Source of the DNA: Actinomyces faecalis
GTDB lineage: Bacteria; Actinomycetota; Actinomycetes; Actinomycetales; Actinomycetaceae
Length of the DNA stretch: 64,000 bases
Assembly (NCBI RefSeq): GCF_013184985.2
Contig: NZ_CP063418.1
Coordinates: 744,001-808,000, forward strand
Reading direction: 5' to 3'
Below, one piece after another: positions 16,109 to 22,999 of the stretch. How positions within the stretch are numbered: position 1 is the stretch's first letter; the number at the start of each line of letters is the position of its first letter. The notes beneath the pieces are model-generated. The model searched no databases and had not been told where the DNA came from. It saw only the letters and a program-made list of their open reading frames with translations. Made by a program: the position numbers and the translations under genes.

Positions 16109-16336
16109 ATGGTGACGTCTATACGGCTCGACCCGCAGATTGAGCGGCGGTACGAGGCGCTGGCGCGCCACACGCACAGGTCAAAGTCTTTCTACCTGCG
16201 TCAGGCCATCGAGCAGGCTATCGACCGCATGGAGTTCGAGTACCGGGTGCTCAGCGCGGTTGAGGACGTGCGCGCGGGCCGTATGAAGACCTACAGCCTG
16301 GACGAGGCGGAGACGCTCATTGGCGTGGACGATTGA
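16109..16336 (+). CDS. RelB-like ribbon-helix-helix antitoxin
   Basis: 75 residues from the ATG at 16109 (GGAGGTGAGG site 4-10 nt upstream). N-terminal ribbon-helix-helix SIRLDPQIERRYEALARHTH followed by the SFYLRQAIEQAID helix; the C-terminus (SLDEAETLIGVDD) is the toxin-binding tail. The longer frame starting at 15932 covers the operator and is rejected. It overlaps the toxin gene by 17 nt. Confidence 0.82.
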   Translation: MVTSIRLDPQIERRYEALARHTHRSKSFYLRQAIEQAIDRMEFEYRVLSAVEDVRAGRMKTYSLDEAETLIGVDD

Positions 16337-16577
16337 GGTTGCGGACAGCGCCGTTAAGGCGCTGCGCAAGATCGACCCGCAGGTGCGGCGGCGTATCTGG
16401 AGCACGGTCCGTGAGGTTGCTGAGCTTGAGGACCCACGCTCCCGAGGCAAGGCGCTGACCGCTGACCTTCGTGGGCTGTGGTGCTACCGTGCCGGGGACT
16501 GGCGGATTATCTGCGACATTGACGATGGTCGAGTTGTCGTGGTCGAGGTCGGGCGCCGATCTCGGGTCTACGGGTGA
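16320..16577 (+). CDS. RelE/ParE-family toxin
   Basis: 85 residues. DSAVKALRKIDPQVRRRIWS, then LWCYRAGDWRIICDIDD and VEVGRRSRVYG are the standard blocks of RelE-family mRNA interferases, with the basic residues of the active site (R in GDWRI, R in RSRVYG) present. The start is a TTG at 16320, inside the antitoxin gene. Intact by eye. The second type II toxin of this element. Confidence 0.85.
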   Translation: MAWTIEVADSAVKALRKIDPQVRRRIWSTVREVAELEDPRSRGKALTADLRGLWCYRAGDWRIICDIDDGRVVVVEVGRRSRVYG

Positions 16578-16709
16578 GGGCGGGGTGTGCGCGAGGCTCT
16601 GGGGGAGCTCGTGCACCGCCTCGCCCGCAGTGTTGAACAATGCGAACAGGCTAGCCAGACAAGAACGGCTCAGGACGGTAGAAGCCCTCCGCACCCTTCA
16701 GACGCACCA

Positions 16710-16957
16710 CCACTGGGAGGGGCGTAGCGGGTTGGTGGAGTGCAGCGCGACGCAGTAGCCGACGATGACGTCAGTGCGTCCGGCAGCGAAGCGGGGGCGC
16801 ACGCGCACGCCCGTCTCGCGCAGACGGATCACGAAGTCGGGCTCGTCGACCGCGGCCACGGCCGCGGCGCGCACGCGCGCCTCCAGCCTGGCACGGTCAG
16901 TGACCACCTCATGGCCACGGCCTGCCGCGTACTGGTCCGCCTGCCGGCGCTGGGTGG
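16710..16957 (-). pseudogene. Duplicated 248-bp fragment of the relaxase gene
   Basis: Positions 16710-16957 repeat 10146-10393 with a constant offset of 6,564 bp; by eye only three mismatches were seen, clustered at 16764-16776. It encodes an internal piece of the relaxase (from DRARLEARVRAA to STNPLRPSQW) with no start region or C-terminus. Both ends are abrupt. Not a functional gene. The flanks 16578-16709 and 16958-17097 hold nothing I can recognise. Confidence 0.9.
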
Positions 16958-17097
16958 TGGCGACAGGCGTCGAGTCGAAGGTGACGTGGCCTCAGCGTCT
17001 GGCTGCATGTGCTATCGATTCGAGCGACATGTGTTGCAAGTCATGTTGATGTGCGCTAAATTATATCTGTCAGTTCAATGAAGGTTGGAATGAGTTC

Positions 17098-17652
17098 GTG
17101 CGTATTGTGCGGGTCTCGATGCTCGCCGCCCTAGCATTGCCGTTTGGGAGTTTCCCTGCTTTGGCCGCCGAAAGTGGGCAGCCACAAGAAAATCGCACCG
17201 TGTATGGGGGTGAGGTCCAATCACTTGACCCATCTCGAATTGATTTTGTGCCACCCCTGGAAGATGAACGATATAATCAGCCTTCAATTCAGGATCGGAG
17301 TGCGTGGGGGCAGCAATGGGTTGGTGGGTTCACCATTAAGGGGGTCGGCATTCCGAAAATCGTGTTAACCCATCAAATTGCTGGAAGTGGCACGCACATT
17401 AAGAGTGAGCAAGCGTACGCTATGTCGTCAACCGGTCGTATCTGTAACTATCGAATTGACTACCAGAATCGTCGTGGCAGCACCATTTACAGTACTTATG
17501 TTGGGGCAACGCAATGGGGGTGCTATCCTGTTGGGACTAGCTGGGGCGGGAATAATCCGCGGGCACCGTACTATGTCAAGAAAGGGCTTCAATGTGCCCG
17601 CTTGTTCTCGGGCGGAGACTTTGTGGGGGAGCAATGCCACCAAATCTACTGA
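17098..17652 (+). CDS. Secreted protein of unknown function
   Basis: 184 residues with a Sec signal peptide (RIVRVSMLAALALPFGSFPA, cleavage about after ALA at residue 24). The mature part has four cysteines (RICNYRI, WGCYPVG, LQCARLF, EQCHQIY) in the second half, which could form two disulfides. The composition of the gene is strikingly AT-rich against its neighbours, so it is a recent acquisition. GTG at 17098 was used as start; the ATG at 17119 is an alternative. I recognise no family. It overlaps a small membrane protein gene downstream. Confidence 0.65.
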   Translation: MRIVRVSMLAALALPFGSFPALAAESGQPQENRTVYGGEVQSLDPSRIDFVPPLEDERYNQPSIQDRSAWGQQWVGGFTIKGVGIPKIVLTHQIAGSGTHIKSEQAYAMSSTGRICNYRIDYQNRRGSTIYSTYVGATQWGCYPVGTSWGGNNPRAPYYVKKGLQCARLFSGGDFVGEQCHQIY

Positions 17653-17942
17653 ACGGCTTGTCGGTCACGCAAACTGATCGCATGCGTAGGGTCGCATTTT
17701 GGGTGCGCTTGACTTTCTCTCTCGCATCCTTAGCGTTCATTTGTGCGGCAGTCAATGGGTTGCATAACGCGTCAAAGTATCTCGTGCTGAACGATCTTCA
17801 GTCGGTCGAGGTGGAGGTGCAGTTGCTGCATGACGTCTGTCGGCATCTGATGTGTGCATTGATAGCGTTATTTATCACTGTTGTCGTTAACTGGTTCGTT
17901 GCATCCAAATATATGAGGGCCGCTGCGGTGGGCGAGCAGTAG
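17634..17942 (+). CDS. Small membrane protein paired with the secreted protein
   Basis: 102 residues from the ATG at 17634 (GGGGGA just upstream, 19-nt overlap with the secreted protein gene) or 86 residues from the ATG at 17682. Two membrane segments are visible: FWVRLTFSLASLAFICAAV, and LMCALIALFITVVVNWFV. AT-rich like the gene before it. The pairing of an exported protein with a two-span membrane protein recalls effector/immunity or bacteriocin/immunity pairs, but no homologue is recognised. The 269 bp after it (17943-18211) show no convincing gene. Confidence 0.6.
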   Translation: MPPNLLNGLSVTQTDRMRRVAFWVRLTFSLASLAFICAAVNGLHNASKYLVLNDLQSVEVEVQLLHDVCRHLMCALIALFITVVVNWFVASKYMRAAAVGEQ

Positions 17943-18211
17943 TTATCCTCCGAGAGTCAATGGTCTGTCTGCGATTCATTGGTGGCGCTGCTGTCGCTAT
18001 ATGTCAATGTATGGAGTCGGTCAAAACGATGCGATGGCGCGCGTCGGCAGTATGAGGCAGTCAGTGCCGCTGGGGCGAAGCGTTCATCTTGCTCTTGTGG
18101 GCGTGCGGGCACTGAAGGTAGTTTGACTGGTAATGGTGGACGTGCTTCTATTTTAGTCCTGATTTCTGCTGTTTCCTTCGGGATTTATGGTCGAGTCAAG
18201 CGGAGGTAGTG

Positions 18212-19039
18212 TTAGCTGGCGGCCTCTACAGCGCGGCGTAGGGCGTCGTCTGGTGGGGCGGTGTAGCGCTGGGTGGTGGCGACGTTGGTGTGGCCGAGGA
18301 GGCGCTGGACTGCGAGGATGTCGCGCTCTCCCGAGTAGGCTCTAGTTGCGAATCTGTGGCGCAGGGTGTGTAGGCTCCAGCCTTGCGGGAGGACTCGGGA
18401 CGCGAGCTTGCCCAGCCACTCGGAGCTGATGTGTCCACCAGCTCGTGAGGGGAACACCCATCCCTCAGGGCTCTGGCTCCCCATGTGGAGCAGGAACGCG
18501 GCAGTCTCGTCGGATAACGGGACGACGCGGCGCTTGCCGCCTTTTCCGACGACGGTGAGTGACCATCCGCCGAGGTCCTCGAACATGTCTCGGGTGTTGA
18601 CTGTCGGGATCTCGCTGCGTCTGAGCCCCACGCGCCCTGCAAGGATCAGAATCGCCTGGCTACGCTCGTCTATCGGACTATGGAGTGACTGCTGATAGAG
18701 CTTTTCTGGGATGGGGCGCGGCGCCCCGATGGGGCGTTCGATAGAGGGCAGGCCAGCAGCAGGACTGTCGTCAGGACGGATCAGGGAGAAGAAGCGGCGG
18801 AGACTGACGTAGTAGGAGTGTCTGGTCTCCTTCGCCCAGGTACGTGACCCAGCCCAGGTGACGAGCTCCTGCGCTGTGATAGTGGCCGGGTCTAGTTCAG
18901 GTACGGATCGCGCAAAGGTGCGGATATGACGGAGTCGGGTCTGGACGGATCGCTCCATCAATCCGCTGGCGCGCAGGTGCGACTCGAACATGACGATGGA
19001 CTTCTGCCACTGGGAGGGCACTGGACGGGGCTTGTTCAT
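18212..19039 (-). CDS. Tyrosine recombinase (integrase) of the element
   Basis: Site-specific recombinase of the phage-integrase/Xer family. An N-terminal SAM-like domain (residues ~10-95) is followed by the catalytic domain. Catalytic positions are visible: Arg in GRVGLRRSE, Lys in VGKGGKRRVV, HTLRHRFATR (HxxR), LLGHTNVATTQRYT (His and the Tyr nucleophile). The ATG at 19039 is preferred; the upstream frame to 19177 translates the iteron repeat into a low-complexity sequence. It lies 1.9 kb from the attR site at 20967 and is the likely integration/excision enzyme. Confidence 0.9.
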   Translation of the reverse strand: MNKPRPVPSQWQKSIVMFESHLRASGLMERSVQTRLRHIRTFARSVPELDPATITAQELVTWAGSRTWAKETRHSYYVSLRRFFSLIRPDDSPAAGLPSIERPIGAPRPIPEKLYQQSLHSPIDERSQAILILAGRVGLRRSEIPTVNTRDMFEDLGGWSLTVVGKGGKRRVVPLSDETAAFLLHMGSQSPEGWVFPSRAGGHISSEWLGKLASRVLPQGWSLHTLRHRFATRAYSGERDILAVQRLLGHTNVATTQRYTAPPDDALRRAVEAAS

Positions 19040-19102
19040 CGCCGTGATTGTGGAAAGCAGCCCGCGGATCTGTCCGCCGTTTGGTTGTACTGCGAGGCAG
19101 GA

Positions 19103-19170
19103 CACCACCGGCCTTACCGGTACCACTGGGACTGCCAGTAGTGCCAGTGGTACCGGTAAGGCCGGTGGTG
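19103..19170. repeat. 27-bp perfect inverted repeat built of 9-bp units, between integrase and parB
   Basis: Arms at 19103-19129 and 19144-19170 are perfect inverted copies with a 14-nt loop. Read in steps of nine, the block resolves into about eight units (19104-19175) containing ACCGGT, CCACTGG or TGCCAGT cores. It lies immediately after the parB stop codon and upstream of the integrase start. Candidate centromere or operator for the ParB protein, or a terminator of the parAB transcript. Confidence 0.6.
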
Positions 19171-19173
19171 CCG

Positions 19174-19569
19174 TCATGCGGGTCTGCCAGTCGGGATCTC
19201 GCCTGCCTGGGTGGGGACGTAAGGCTCGCTGCCGTTATGGCGGTCCTCGGAGTCCTGGACTGCAGCTTCGATGGCCTGGCTGACCCACGCGGAGAAGCTG
19301 ATGAACGGCTGACCAGGCTTGGCTGCCTCGACCCGCCAGGCGGAGCGTGCGCGCCCGGCCAGATCCGTGGGCACGTAGACGGTCAGCTTCGTCTGGGTCG
19401 ACCGCTTACTGGTACTGCCAGCAGCGCTGGCAGTACCAGTATTGCGGGTGTTGCCAGTAGTGCTGGTGGTGGCTGGTGCGGCTGGGTCCGCGGACCCCGC
19501 TTTGCGGATACGTCCTGTCAGCGCGCTCAGGTCACCTGGCTGGGCTGGTGGAGGCGTCTGGGGCTTCAT
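19174..19569 (-). CDS. ParB-type small centromere-binding protein
   Basis: 131 residues, directly after parA (2-nt gap). The C-terminal half (TKLTVYVPTDLAGRARSAWR, then FISFSAWVSQAIEAAV) looks like a ribbon-helix-helix DNA-binding fold, as in small plasmid partition proteins. Residues ~30-60 are a Ser/Thr/Gly/Asn-rich linker whose codons are made of 9-bp iterons (19406-19477). It would load ParA and bind the repeat arrays around the operon. Function is inferred from fold and gene order. Confidence 0.72.
   Translation of the reverse strand: MKPQTPPPAQPGDLSALTGRIRKAGSADPAAPATTSTTGNTRNTGTASAAGSTSKRSTQTKLTVYVPTDLAGRARSAWRVEAAKPGQPFISFSAWVSQAIEAAVQDSEDRHNGSEPYVPTQAGEIPTGRPA
19406..19477. repeat. 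9-bp iteron array inside the parB coding region
   Basis: Eight contiguous 9-bp units, for example TTACTGGTA, CTGCCAGCA, GCGCTGGCA, GTACCAGTA, TTGCGGGTG, TTGCCAGTA, in alternating orientation. The first four form a perfect inverted repeat with 16-bp arms (19407-19422/19426-19441). Because nine is a multiple of three the array is tolerated as a low-complexity linker. Confidence 0.6.
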
Positions 19570-19571
19570 GC

Positions 19572-20339
19572 TCAGTGCTCCTTCGCAATCTGCCGGGCGA
19601 CGGCGGTGATGGCGTTGACGTAGTCGTGGGCGTCGTCTCGGGGTACTGGGAGGTGGTTGGTGGCCGCGGTGGCCACGACCTCTCGCTCTGGTAGGGGGTG
19701 GTCGATGAGCAGTCCCGGGTAGGTGGCTGCGAGCTGGTCACGCCACACGACCCGGTCGCGGCGGTCGCCTCGCCAGCGGTTGATGAGGACTCCAGCCAGG
19801 CGCAGGTCGGGGTTGTAGTACTGCTGGACCGTGCTCAGGGTGGTGATGATCCCTGCGACACCGTCGACGGAGCTCGTACGAGGCTCGGTGACGATCAGCG
19901 CCTGGTCCGCGGCGGTCAGGGCGCTCAGTGTGAGGGTGCCCAGGGACGGCGGGCAGTCGATGAGCACGTGGTCCCACTGCTGGTGAGTACCCGTCAGGGC
20001 TGTGCGCAGGTGGAACTCTCGTCCGGCCGCGCTGTCTGTCTCGCGCGTGGCGAGGGCTCGCTCCGCGGGCACGACGTCGATGCTGCTCCAGCTCGAGGGC
20101 TGGACCGCCTGAGTGATGCAGCCAGGGCCTGCCTGCCCCGCTGCGACAGCGGTCAGGACGTCATGCAGCGTCAGCGTCTGAGGATTGATACGTGAATCGA
20201 GGATTGAGCTGGCGTTGGCCTGCGGGTCAGCGTCGATCACGAGGACACGCTTGCCGAGGTGGGCGAGTGCTGCGGCGAGGTTGACGGTGGTGGCGGTCTT
20301 ACCGACGCCGCCCTTCTGGTTCGCGATAGCGAGGATCAC
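19572..20339 (-). CDS. parA: ParA-family partition ATPase
   Basis: Walker-type partition ATPase that positions the element's DNA. The deviant Walker A KGGVGKTATTVNLAAAL is at residues 9-25, ADPQANAS at about 39-46 and LIDCPPSLG (Walker B) at about 122-130. No N-terminal DNA-binding domain, so this is the small (type Ib-like) ParA that works with a small ParB. GTG start at 20339 with AGGAG about 7 nt upstream. Partition genes suggest that the excised element can persist or replicate as a plasmid. Confidence 0.92.
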   Translation of the reverse strand: MILAIANQKGGVGKTATTVNLAAALAHLGKRVLVIDADPQANASSILDSRINPQTLTLHDVLTAVAAGQAGPGCITQAVQPSSWSSIDVVPAERALATRETDSAAGREFHLRTALTGTHQQWDHVLIDCPPSLGTLTLSALTAADQALIVTEPRTSSVDGVAGIITTLSTVQQYYNPDLRLAGVLINRWRGDRRDRVVWRDQLAATYPGLLIDHPLPEREVVATAATNHLPVPRDDAHDYVNAITAVARQIAKEH

Positions 20340-20345
20340 GGCAGT

Positions 20346-20408
20346 CTCCTGGTAGTACGGGTGATGGGTAAAATGCTGGTAATACTGGGAATGCGGGTCA
20401 TACGGGTG
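20346..20408. repeat. 9-bp iteron array upstream of parA
   Basis: Seven contiguous units: CTCCTGGTA, GTACGGGTG, ATGGGTAAA, ATGCTGGTA, ATACTGGGA, ATGCGGGTC, ATACGGGTG. The consensus is close to ATRCKGGTN. The array overlaps the parA ribosome site and reaches to within 2 nt of the next gene's stop, so a protein bound here would repress parAB. Confidence 0.65.
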
Positions 20409-20409
20409 G

Positions 20410-20787
20410 TTATCCGGCGATAGCGGATCGAAAGTAGGACGTCAGATCGAAGCGGCTGTCCCAGGTCTCCACGCGCCCATCGGTGTCTGCTCTGGAAGCG
20501 GCTCTCCACGCCTGGATGAGGGCGTAGGGGGTGTATCGCAGCCAGTACTGTGCATTGAATGTGTCAATGTCGAGGCGAGCGCGTACGAGAGCCAGGCGCT
20601 CCTCCTCGGACGTCGCGAGGACGTCCTCAAGAAGATCGAGATCAAGGCGGGCGTGGTAGTCCTGTCGCAGAGCGTCGATGACCCATTGGTGGGCCGCGTC
20701 GAGGCTGTCATGGTGGAGCGTGTGACCTGCGAGCTGAGCGTGCTGACCTGGAGCAGCCAGCAGGGCGCGGACGTTGGGGTGACTCAT
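20410..20787 (-). CDS. Hypothetical protein upstream of parA
   Basis: 125 residues, not recognised. It is mostly helical and acidic-aromatic (AHQWVIDALRQDYHARLDLD, then LEDVLATSEEERLALV), with no signal or membrane segment. AGGAG lies 6 nt before the ATG. Its own upstream region carries a second 9-bp iteron array like that of parA, which suggests common control with the partition genes. A role in replication or partition is only inferred from this. Confidence 0.6.
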   Translation of the reverse strand: MSHPNVRALLAAPGQHAQLAGHTLHHDSLDAAHQWVIDALRQDYHARLDLDLLEDVLATSEEERLALVRARLDIDTFNAQYWLRYTPYALIQAWRAASRADTDGRVETWDSRFDLTSYFRSAIAG

Positions 20788-20792
20788 GGTGT

Positions 20793-20864
20793 CTCCTGGT
20801 AATGCTTGTGATGGCGGCGTTGCTGGTTTTGCTGGGGATGCGCAAAATGCTGGTAATGACGGTC
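20793..20864. repeat. Second 9-bp iteron array, upstream of the gene before parA
   Basis: Eight contiguous units: CTCCTGGTA, ATGCTTGTG, ATGGCGGCG, TTGCTGGTT, TTGCTGGGG, ATGCGCAAA, ATGCTGGTA, ATGACGGTC. The ATGCTGGTA and CTCCTGGTA units are identical to units of the array upstream of parA. Confidence 0.65.
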
Positions 20865-20966
20865 AGCATCGAAGAGGTCGTAGCCAATGGCTCACAGCGA
20901 TGTGAGCGCGCAGGTCGTAGTACTCGATCCAACAGATCAGGTGCCGGAATCGGCGTCGTGCTGCGG

Positions 20967-21006
20967 ATAACCCGGAGGTCGCAGGTTCGAATCCTGTCCC
21001 CGCTAC
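20967..21006 (+). other. attR: 3' fragment of an initiator-type tRNA-Met gene
   Basis: The stretch reads as the 3' part of a tRNA: end of anticodon loop and stem (ATAACCCGG), variable loop AGGTC, T-arm GCAGGTTCGAATCCTGT and acceptor strand CCCCGCTA. This matches what I know of actinobacterial initiator tRNA-Met. The 5' half is not present: upstream bases do not pair. An element that integrates at a tRNA 3' end leaves just this fragment at one border. The identity of the tRNA is inferred; the complete gene should lie at the other border, outside the window. Confidence 0.65.
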
Positions 21007-21010
21007 GAGA

Positions 21011-21054
21011 AAAGCCCGGTATCCAGGCGAAAAGTCGCTGAGATACCGGGCTTT
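21011..21054 (+). terminator. Terminator behind the tRNA fragment
   Basis: Perfect 13-bp arms AAAGCCCGGTATC (21011-21023) and GATACCGGGCTTT (21042-21054), followed by GTTTTA. This is a classic intrinsic terminator and probably the original terminator of the target tRNA gene, marking return to chromosomal sequence. Confidence 0.85.
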
Positions 21055-21129
21055 GTTTTAGCCGGATGGGGCCGATTCCCTAGGTTATTCCCTACCTTTC
21101 ATCAGAACCCCATTCCGTCGTTCTCGTGC

Positions 21130-21445
21130 TCAGGCTGGGGCGTGTCGATGCTCTCGCTCACGTCCCGGACGTGGCGCTCGACGGTCCGTTGGCTGTGCTG
21201 CTGACGGTCGAGCGTGCGCTCGCGCGTGGTCGTCCAGGGTCCAGTCCAGGTATCGCGTGCCCGGGAAGAGCTGGCAGGTGTCCCCGCAACCCACGGTGAC
21301 GACGAGGATGAGGTGGTCTGCGGGCGCGGACCCGGCTGGGCGGACCTCGACTCGTCCGTGGGACAGGGCGGTCGAATGCCGCTGCCATCTGGGACCGGCC
21401 GGCGTTGTGGACGCAGACGAACAGGACGGACGACTTAGCACTCAT
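21130..21445 (-). pseudogene. Arsenate reductase remnant (ArsC, low-molecular-weight phosphatase type)
   Basis: The start SSVLFVCVHNAGRSQMAAAF contains the P-loop region of thioredoxin-dependent ArsC (CxHNxxRS type). A frameshift then moves the homology into another frame (SHGRVEVRPAGSAPAD), and about 40 expected residues are missing before VTVGCGDTCQLFPGTRYLDW, which keeps the later ArsC block. The frame is therefore both shifted and internally deleted. Not functional. Confidence 0.82.
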
Positions 21446-21655
21446 GGCTGTCTCCTTGCGATCGTGGGGGTCGGGTAAGGTGGGTAAGCAGGTTGACGAC
21501 CTGCTGGTAGCCCTCGGGGCCGATCGAGAAGTACGCCCGCCTGCCGCGCGTCTCGCGGTGGACAAGGCCCGTCTCCACGAGCTTCTTGAGACGGTGGGAC
21601 AGCGTTGGCTGGCTGACGTCGAAGAGGTCAGGGACCGAGCACGCGCACACCGAGG
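21435..21655 (-). pseudogene. ArsR-type repressor remnant, N-terminus lost
   Basis: The C-terminal winged helix of an ArsR/SmtB regulator is clear (VPDLFDVSQPTLSHRLKKL, VETGLVHRETRGRRAYFSI), preceded by a CxC pair (VCACSV) resembling the arsenic-sensing site. The first ~35-40 residues of the fold are missing; upstream the sequence becomes the acr3 remnant in the opposite orientation. It overlaps the arsC start by 11 nt, as in a normal ars operon. Confidence 0.75.
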
Positions 21656-22032
21656 TCGACGGTGTCTCCCTGCTGATCGCCCTCGGGCTGCTGGTCATGA
21701 TGTACCCGGTTCTCGCCAAGGTGCGCTATGACCGCCTGACGACCGTCACCTCTGACCGGCGTCTCATGGCTACCTCGCTGGTGCTCAACTGGGTGGTGGG
21801 ACCAGCGGTCATGTTCGCCTTGGCCTGGCTCTTTCTGGCTGATCTCTCCGAGTACCGCACGGGACTGATCATCGTCGGGCTCGCCCGGTGCGTCGCCATG
21901 GTCATCATCTGGAACGGCCTCTCCTGCGGGGACCGGGAGGCTGCGGTGGACTGTCGTACGAACGACGCACGACCCTGGCCTTCACCGCAGCCGGTAACAA
22001 CTTCGAGCTGCCGACAGCCGCAGCGCCGCTGA
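21649..22032 (+). pseudogene. Acr3 arsenite efflux pump fragment
   Basis: A central piece of an Acr3/ArsB-type carrier: LLIALGLLVMMYPVLAKVRY, LVLNWVVGPAVMFALAWLFL, GLIIVGLARCVAMVIIWNGL, then CGDREAA. After about 21945 the homology continues in a different frame around 21969-22020 (TLAFTAAGNNFEL), so there is a deletion with a frameshift. Both ends of the protein are missing. Head-to-head with the arsR remnant across a deletion junction near 21,650. Confidence 0.82.
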
Positions 22033-22070
22033 AGGAGGCTCCGGGTTGTCTGATGGCGTGACGGGGTCGT

Positions 22071-22235
22071 CTAGCGTTTGCGGGCCCTGATCGCGAGCTG
22101 AAGCGGTAGGCGACCCGGGGCGTCCTGAAGACGGTAGCGGCCGTCAGGCTCTTGCACCATGAGGTCCGGCCACGGGCACCAGGCGGAGTACGGGGTCTCC
22201 TCAAGGTGGCCGGTAGTGAGGCCGGACTGATGGAG
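22071..22235 (-). pseudogene. C-terminal fragment of a class I SAM-dependent methyltransferase
   Basis: One frame reads SGLTTGHLEETPYSAWCPWP, then DLMVQEPDGRYRL, and ends LPLQLAIRARKR with a TAG. This is the typical tail of a small-molecule methyltransferase. No start or SAM-binding motif precedes it. The rest of the interval 22033-22312 holds nothing else I can support. Confidence 0.45.
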
Positions 22236-22312
22236 GTGTCCTCGTCGAGCGTCATGAGCACCGGGCGGTCGTCCTGGATAAAAGCTGCCCAGGATCCGGC
22301 GCGCGATGAAGG

Positions 22313-22741
22313 CTATCGTGCGGCAGCGTGATGAGAGTGGCTCTGGTCCATGACGCGCAGGGTCTGGATCACGGCGTAGGTCAGCGGTGCCAGGTCGTCA
22401 GGCAACGGCGCTGACAGGTTGGTCCACCGCAGCTCGGTGATCTCGTGAGCAGGCAGAGCCCCGGGCACGTACGGGTGAGCGAAGACGTGAGCGACGACGT
22501 CGTGTCCTGCCTCGTTGGCGGCTGGCGCGGTGAAGGTGACCAGCGGCTGGAGGTCCTCAGGGGCGACGGCGATCCCAAGCTCCTCGTCAGTCTCCCGGGC
22601 GGCTGTCTGGGCAGCGTCCTCTCCGGGCTCAGGCTTGCCTCCGGGAAACATGAACAGATGGGTCCCCTGCTTGCGAACGGTGAGGAGCCGGCCGTCGTCG
22701 TCGAGCATGACGACCGCACTGACGATGATCTGCTTGCTCAC
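22313..22741 (-). CDS. NUDIX hydrolase
   Basis: Hydrolyses nucleoside-diphosphate-linked substrates, probably cleaning up oxidized nucleotides. The full Nudix box is present at about residues 35-57: GGKPEPGEDAAQTAARETDE followed by ELGI. 142 residues from the GTG at 22741 (VSKQIIVSAVVMLDD); the frame extends 57 codons further upstream but that part is not conserved-looking. The substrate cannot be told. Divergent from the VaFE surface protein gene. Confidence 0.88.
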   Translation of the reverse strand: MSKQIIVSAVVMLDDDGRLLTVRKQGTHLFMFPGGKPEPGEDAAQTAARETDEELGIAVAPEDLQPLVTFTAPAANEAGHDVVAHVFAHPYVPGALPAHEITELRWTNLSAPLPDDLAPLTYAVIQTLRVMDQSHSHHAAAR

Positions 22742-22999
22742 GGCCGGCGACCTTATCAGTCGGGGGAGTCGTCGCCCGGGCACCACAGACGCGCGTTGGA
22801 GCACGCTGTGGTGCGTGCCTGTGGATATGCAGGCGGGAGTGTCGGCCCCGTCGCCTATCGTCGTCTCAACGGCCTCGAACAGAGGAGTGCCGTGAGCGGC
22901 ACACCGGAACACCTACCCCGGAGCACGAGCCTTGCTGGCCTAGGAAACCGACGCTCGTGCGCGGGGTCTCTTACCCATCCTCACGAAAGGAAGACGGAG

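Noticed and set aside
17979..18209. Possible 76-aa ORF after the small membrane protein
   Set aside because: No ribosome site and no recognisable domain; a weak hydrophobic end only.
19040..19177. N-terminal extension of the integrase
   Set aside because: It would translate the iteron block into Pro/Val/Leu repeats; the ATG at 19039 begins a normal integrase N-terminus.
20346..20864. CRISPR-like repeats near parA
   Set aside because: Units are contiguous 9-mers without spacers and no cas genes occur in the window.
20940..21006. A complete tRNA gene
   Set aside because: The 5' half (D-arm, acceptor 5' strand) is missing; only the 3' part is present.
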